Shown here: positions 12,271-13,764 of the stretch, piece after piece
How positions within the stretch are numbered: position 1 is the stretch's first letter
Layout of the letters: each line of letters begins with the position of its first letter
Assembly (NCBI GenBank): GCA_019420405.1
Contig: JAHZHF010000037.1
Coordinates: 1 to 13,764, forward strand
DNA from: Clostridiales bacterium
GTDB lineage: Bacteria; Bacillota; Clostridia; Lachnospirales; Lachnospiraceae
DNA length: 13,764 nt
Reading direction: 5' to 3'
The notes under the pieces: generated by a model
What the model was told of the DNA's origin: nothing
Seen by the model: only the letters and a program-made list of their open reading frames with translations
Database searches by the model: none
Translations under genes and position numbers: made by a program

Positions 12271-13764
12271 ATGACAAGTCAGACACTGCGTGAAGCAAGA
12301 AAATACGAAGAGGCTTCTGAAAAAATGATTAAGAAAGAGGAACGCCCGGATTTCCATTTGTCCACACGCACAGGCTGGATGAATGATCCCAACGGATTCT
12401 CATATTATGATGGTCAGTATCATATGTTTTATCAATATTATCCCTATGAGCCAAAATGGGGACCTATGCACTGGGGACATGCGGTGAGCAGGGATCTCCT
12501 GCACTGGGAGTATCTGCCGGCGGCGCTGGCTCCGGACGAAGCTTATGACAGGGACGGATGTTTCTCCGGAAGTGCTGTGACCCTTCCGGACGGCAGACAT
12601 CTGCTGATGTATACCGGCGTACTGCGGGAACGTCAGCCAAACGGCGGTTTCTGTGATGTGCAGACGCAGTGCCTTGCCGTTGGAGATGGCGTGGATTACG
12701 AGAAATACGAAGGCAATCCGGTACTGGATGCAAAAGATCTTCCGGAGGGCGGAAGCAGATTTGATTTCCGGGATCCGAAAATGTGGAGAAAAGAAGACGG
12801 CACCTACTGCTGCGTTGTTGGTAACCGCCCGGCGGATGGCAGCGGTCAGATTCTGCTCTTTACGAGTACGGACGGGTTCAGGTGGAACTTCAAAAAGGTG
12901 CTTGCCGCCAATAACAACCGGTTCGGAAAGATGTGGGAGTGCCCGGACTTTTTCAAACTTGATGGGAAATGGGTGCTGCTCACAAGTCCCCAGGATATGC
13001 TTCCTTCCGGATTTGAATACCATAATGGAAACGGAACTCTCTGTCTGATCGGCGAGTACGACGAGGAAACAGATACATTCACAGAACAACACGATCAGTC
13101 TATTGATTACGGAATTGATTTTTACGCACCTCAGACCGTGCTGACGCCGGATGGCCGCCGGGTGATGATCGGCTGGATGCAGAACTGGGATACATGTACG
13201 CTCCGCTCACCGGAGGAAAAATGGCTGGGACAGATGAGCCTTCCAAGAGAACTGTCCATCAGGGAGGGACGGCTTTATCAGAGGCCGGTCAGAGAACTGG
13301 ATAAAATAAGAAGAGATAAGGTTGAGTATCGAAATGTGAAGTTTTCCGATGTGATCAGTCTGGACGGAATCAGGGGAAGAAGGATCGATATGGAACTGAC
13401 GCTTCGACCGGGAGATCCTGAAAAGCTGTATCAGAAGTTCGCAGTGCGTTTCGCACAGGACGACAGATATCAGACGGCGCTCAGTTTCCGGCCTCATGAG
13501 TCTATCCTCAAGGTGGACCGGAAGTTTTCCGGATCCAGAAGGGCGATCATCCATCAGCGGAGAAGTCTGGTAAACAGTAAAAATGGAGAACTGAAGCTTC
13601 GGATGATTCTTGACAGATTCAGTGTGGAAGTGTTTATCAATGACGGTGAACAGGTCATGACGGCGATCATGTATACAGATCAGGCTGCGGATGGGATATC
13701 TTTCTTTGCAGACGGTACTGTATCCATGGACGTAGTGAAATACGATCTGATGTCACAGGAGAAT
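12271..13764 (+). CDS. GH32 beta-fructosidase (sucrose/fructo-oligosaccharide hydrolase), 3' end outside the window
   Basis: Cleaves terminal beta-fructofuranosyl bonds in sucrose, fructo-oligosaccharides or their phosphates. The frame is open for 498 codons to the last base of the window. All three catalytic residues are present: nucleophile Asp39 in WMNDPNG, stabiliser Asp168 in FRDPK and acid/base Glu223 in WECPDFF. Other GH32 blocks are FYQYYP, MHWGHAVSRDLLHWEYLPAAL, FSGSA and FYAPQ. The five-blade propeller covers about 28-330, and the C-terminal beta-sandwich follows, with LDRFSVEVFINDG near 450-462. It appears nearly complete. There is no signal peptide, so it acts in the cytoplasm on imported sugar. 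ATG 12271 follows AAAGGAAGGA by ten bases. It is the fourth gene of the operon. Sucrose-6-phosphate as substrate is less likely because the importer is ABC, not PTS. Confidence 0.95.
   Translation, partial: MTSQTLREARKYEEASEKMIKKEERPDFHLSTRTGWMNDPNGFSYYDGQYHMFYQYYPYEPKWGPMHWGHAVSRDLLHWEYLPAALAPDEAYDRDGCFSGSAVTLPDGRHLLMYTGVLRERQPNGGFCDVQTQCLAVGDGVDYEKYEGNPVLDAKDLPEGGSRFDFRDPKMWRKEDGTYCCVVGNRPADGSGQILLFTSTDGFRWNFKKVLAANNNRFGKMWECPDFFKLDGKWVLLTSPQDMLPSGFEYHNGNGTLCLIGEYDEETDTFTEQHDQSIDYGIDFYAPQTVLTPDGRRVMIGWMQNWDTCTLRSPEEKWLGQMSLPRELSIREGRLYQRPVRELDKIRRDKVEYRNVKFSDVISLDGIRGRRIDMELTLRPGDPEKLYQKFAVRFAQDDRYQTALSFRPHESILKVDRKFSGSRRAIIHQRRSLVNSKNGELKLRMILDRFSVEVFINDGEQVMTAIMYTDQAADGISFFADGTVSMDVVKYDLMSQEN

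Noticed and set aside
12400..13092. Long minus-strand open frame of 230 codons
   Set aside because: It lies wholly antisense to the GH32 gene, whose catalytic motifs are intact on the plus strand; the composition is that of a shadow frame.

Overview
The window looks like chromosomal DNA of a gut Firmicute, most likely a Lachnospiraceae-type Clostridium relative. This is inference from intermediate GC, strong AGGAGG ribosome-binding sites, consensus -35/-10 promoters, a class B sortase, and a sugar-uptake locus of LplABC type with YesL-like and LacI-family partners. The exact genus cannot be read from the sequence.

Left part (1-5100), accessory in character. It opens with the 3' end of a tRNA-Asn and its terminator, then a cluster of palindromes (about 96-230) and a 20-bp echo of the tRNA anticodon arm followed by an intrinsic terminator. 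Next come a class B sortase, an unrecognised 160-residue protein, and an AlbA_2/winged-helix regulator whose consensus promoter carries an array of GGTTAGAA sites. A tightly packed trio follows: a small helical protein, a divergent ThyX and a dUTPase. Together ThyX and dUTPase would supply dUMP and convert it to dTMP. The mix suggests an integrated element or its remnant next to a tRNA gene, but no integrase, relaxase or second attachment site lies in the window.

Middle (5100-5700), a gene graveyard. A 14-bp perfect hairpin is followed by the C-terminal end of a GPH-type sugar:cation symporter with its terminator, then only the first ~20 codons of a GH42 beta-galactosidase, then a 49-codon ORF of unknown origin. 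This reads as the remains of a beta-galactoside locus.

Right part (5708-13764), a carbohydrate locus arranged divergently. Leftward: a LacI-family regulator, a YesL-like DUF624 membrane protein and a membrane-anchored protein with a solute-binding-like tail. Rightward: two LplB/LplC-type ABC permeases, a large lipoprotein substrate-binding protein and a cytoplasmic GH32 beta-fructosidase that runs off the window end. Both directions have near-perfect sigma-A promoters, and the region between them carries repeated TGTAAAAAT and ATGCACAAA words that may be operators. The likely scheme is capture of a fructose-containing oligosaccharide by the lipoprotein, import by the permeases with an ATPase encoded elsewhere, and hydrolysis in the cytoplasm by GH32 under LacI control.
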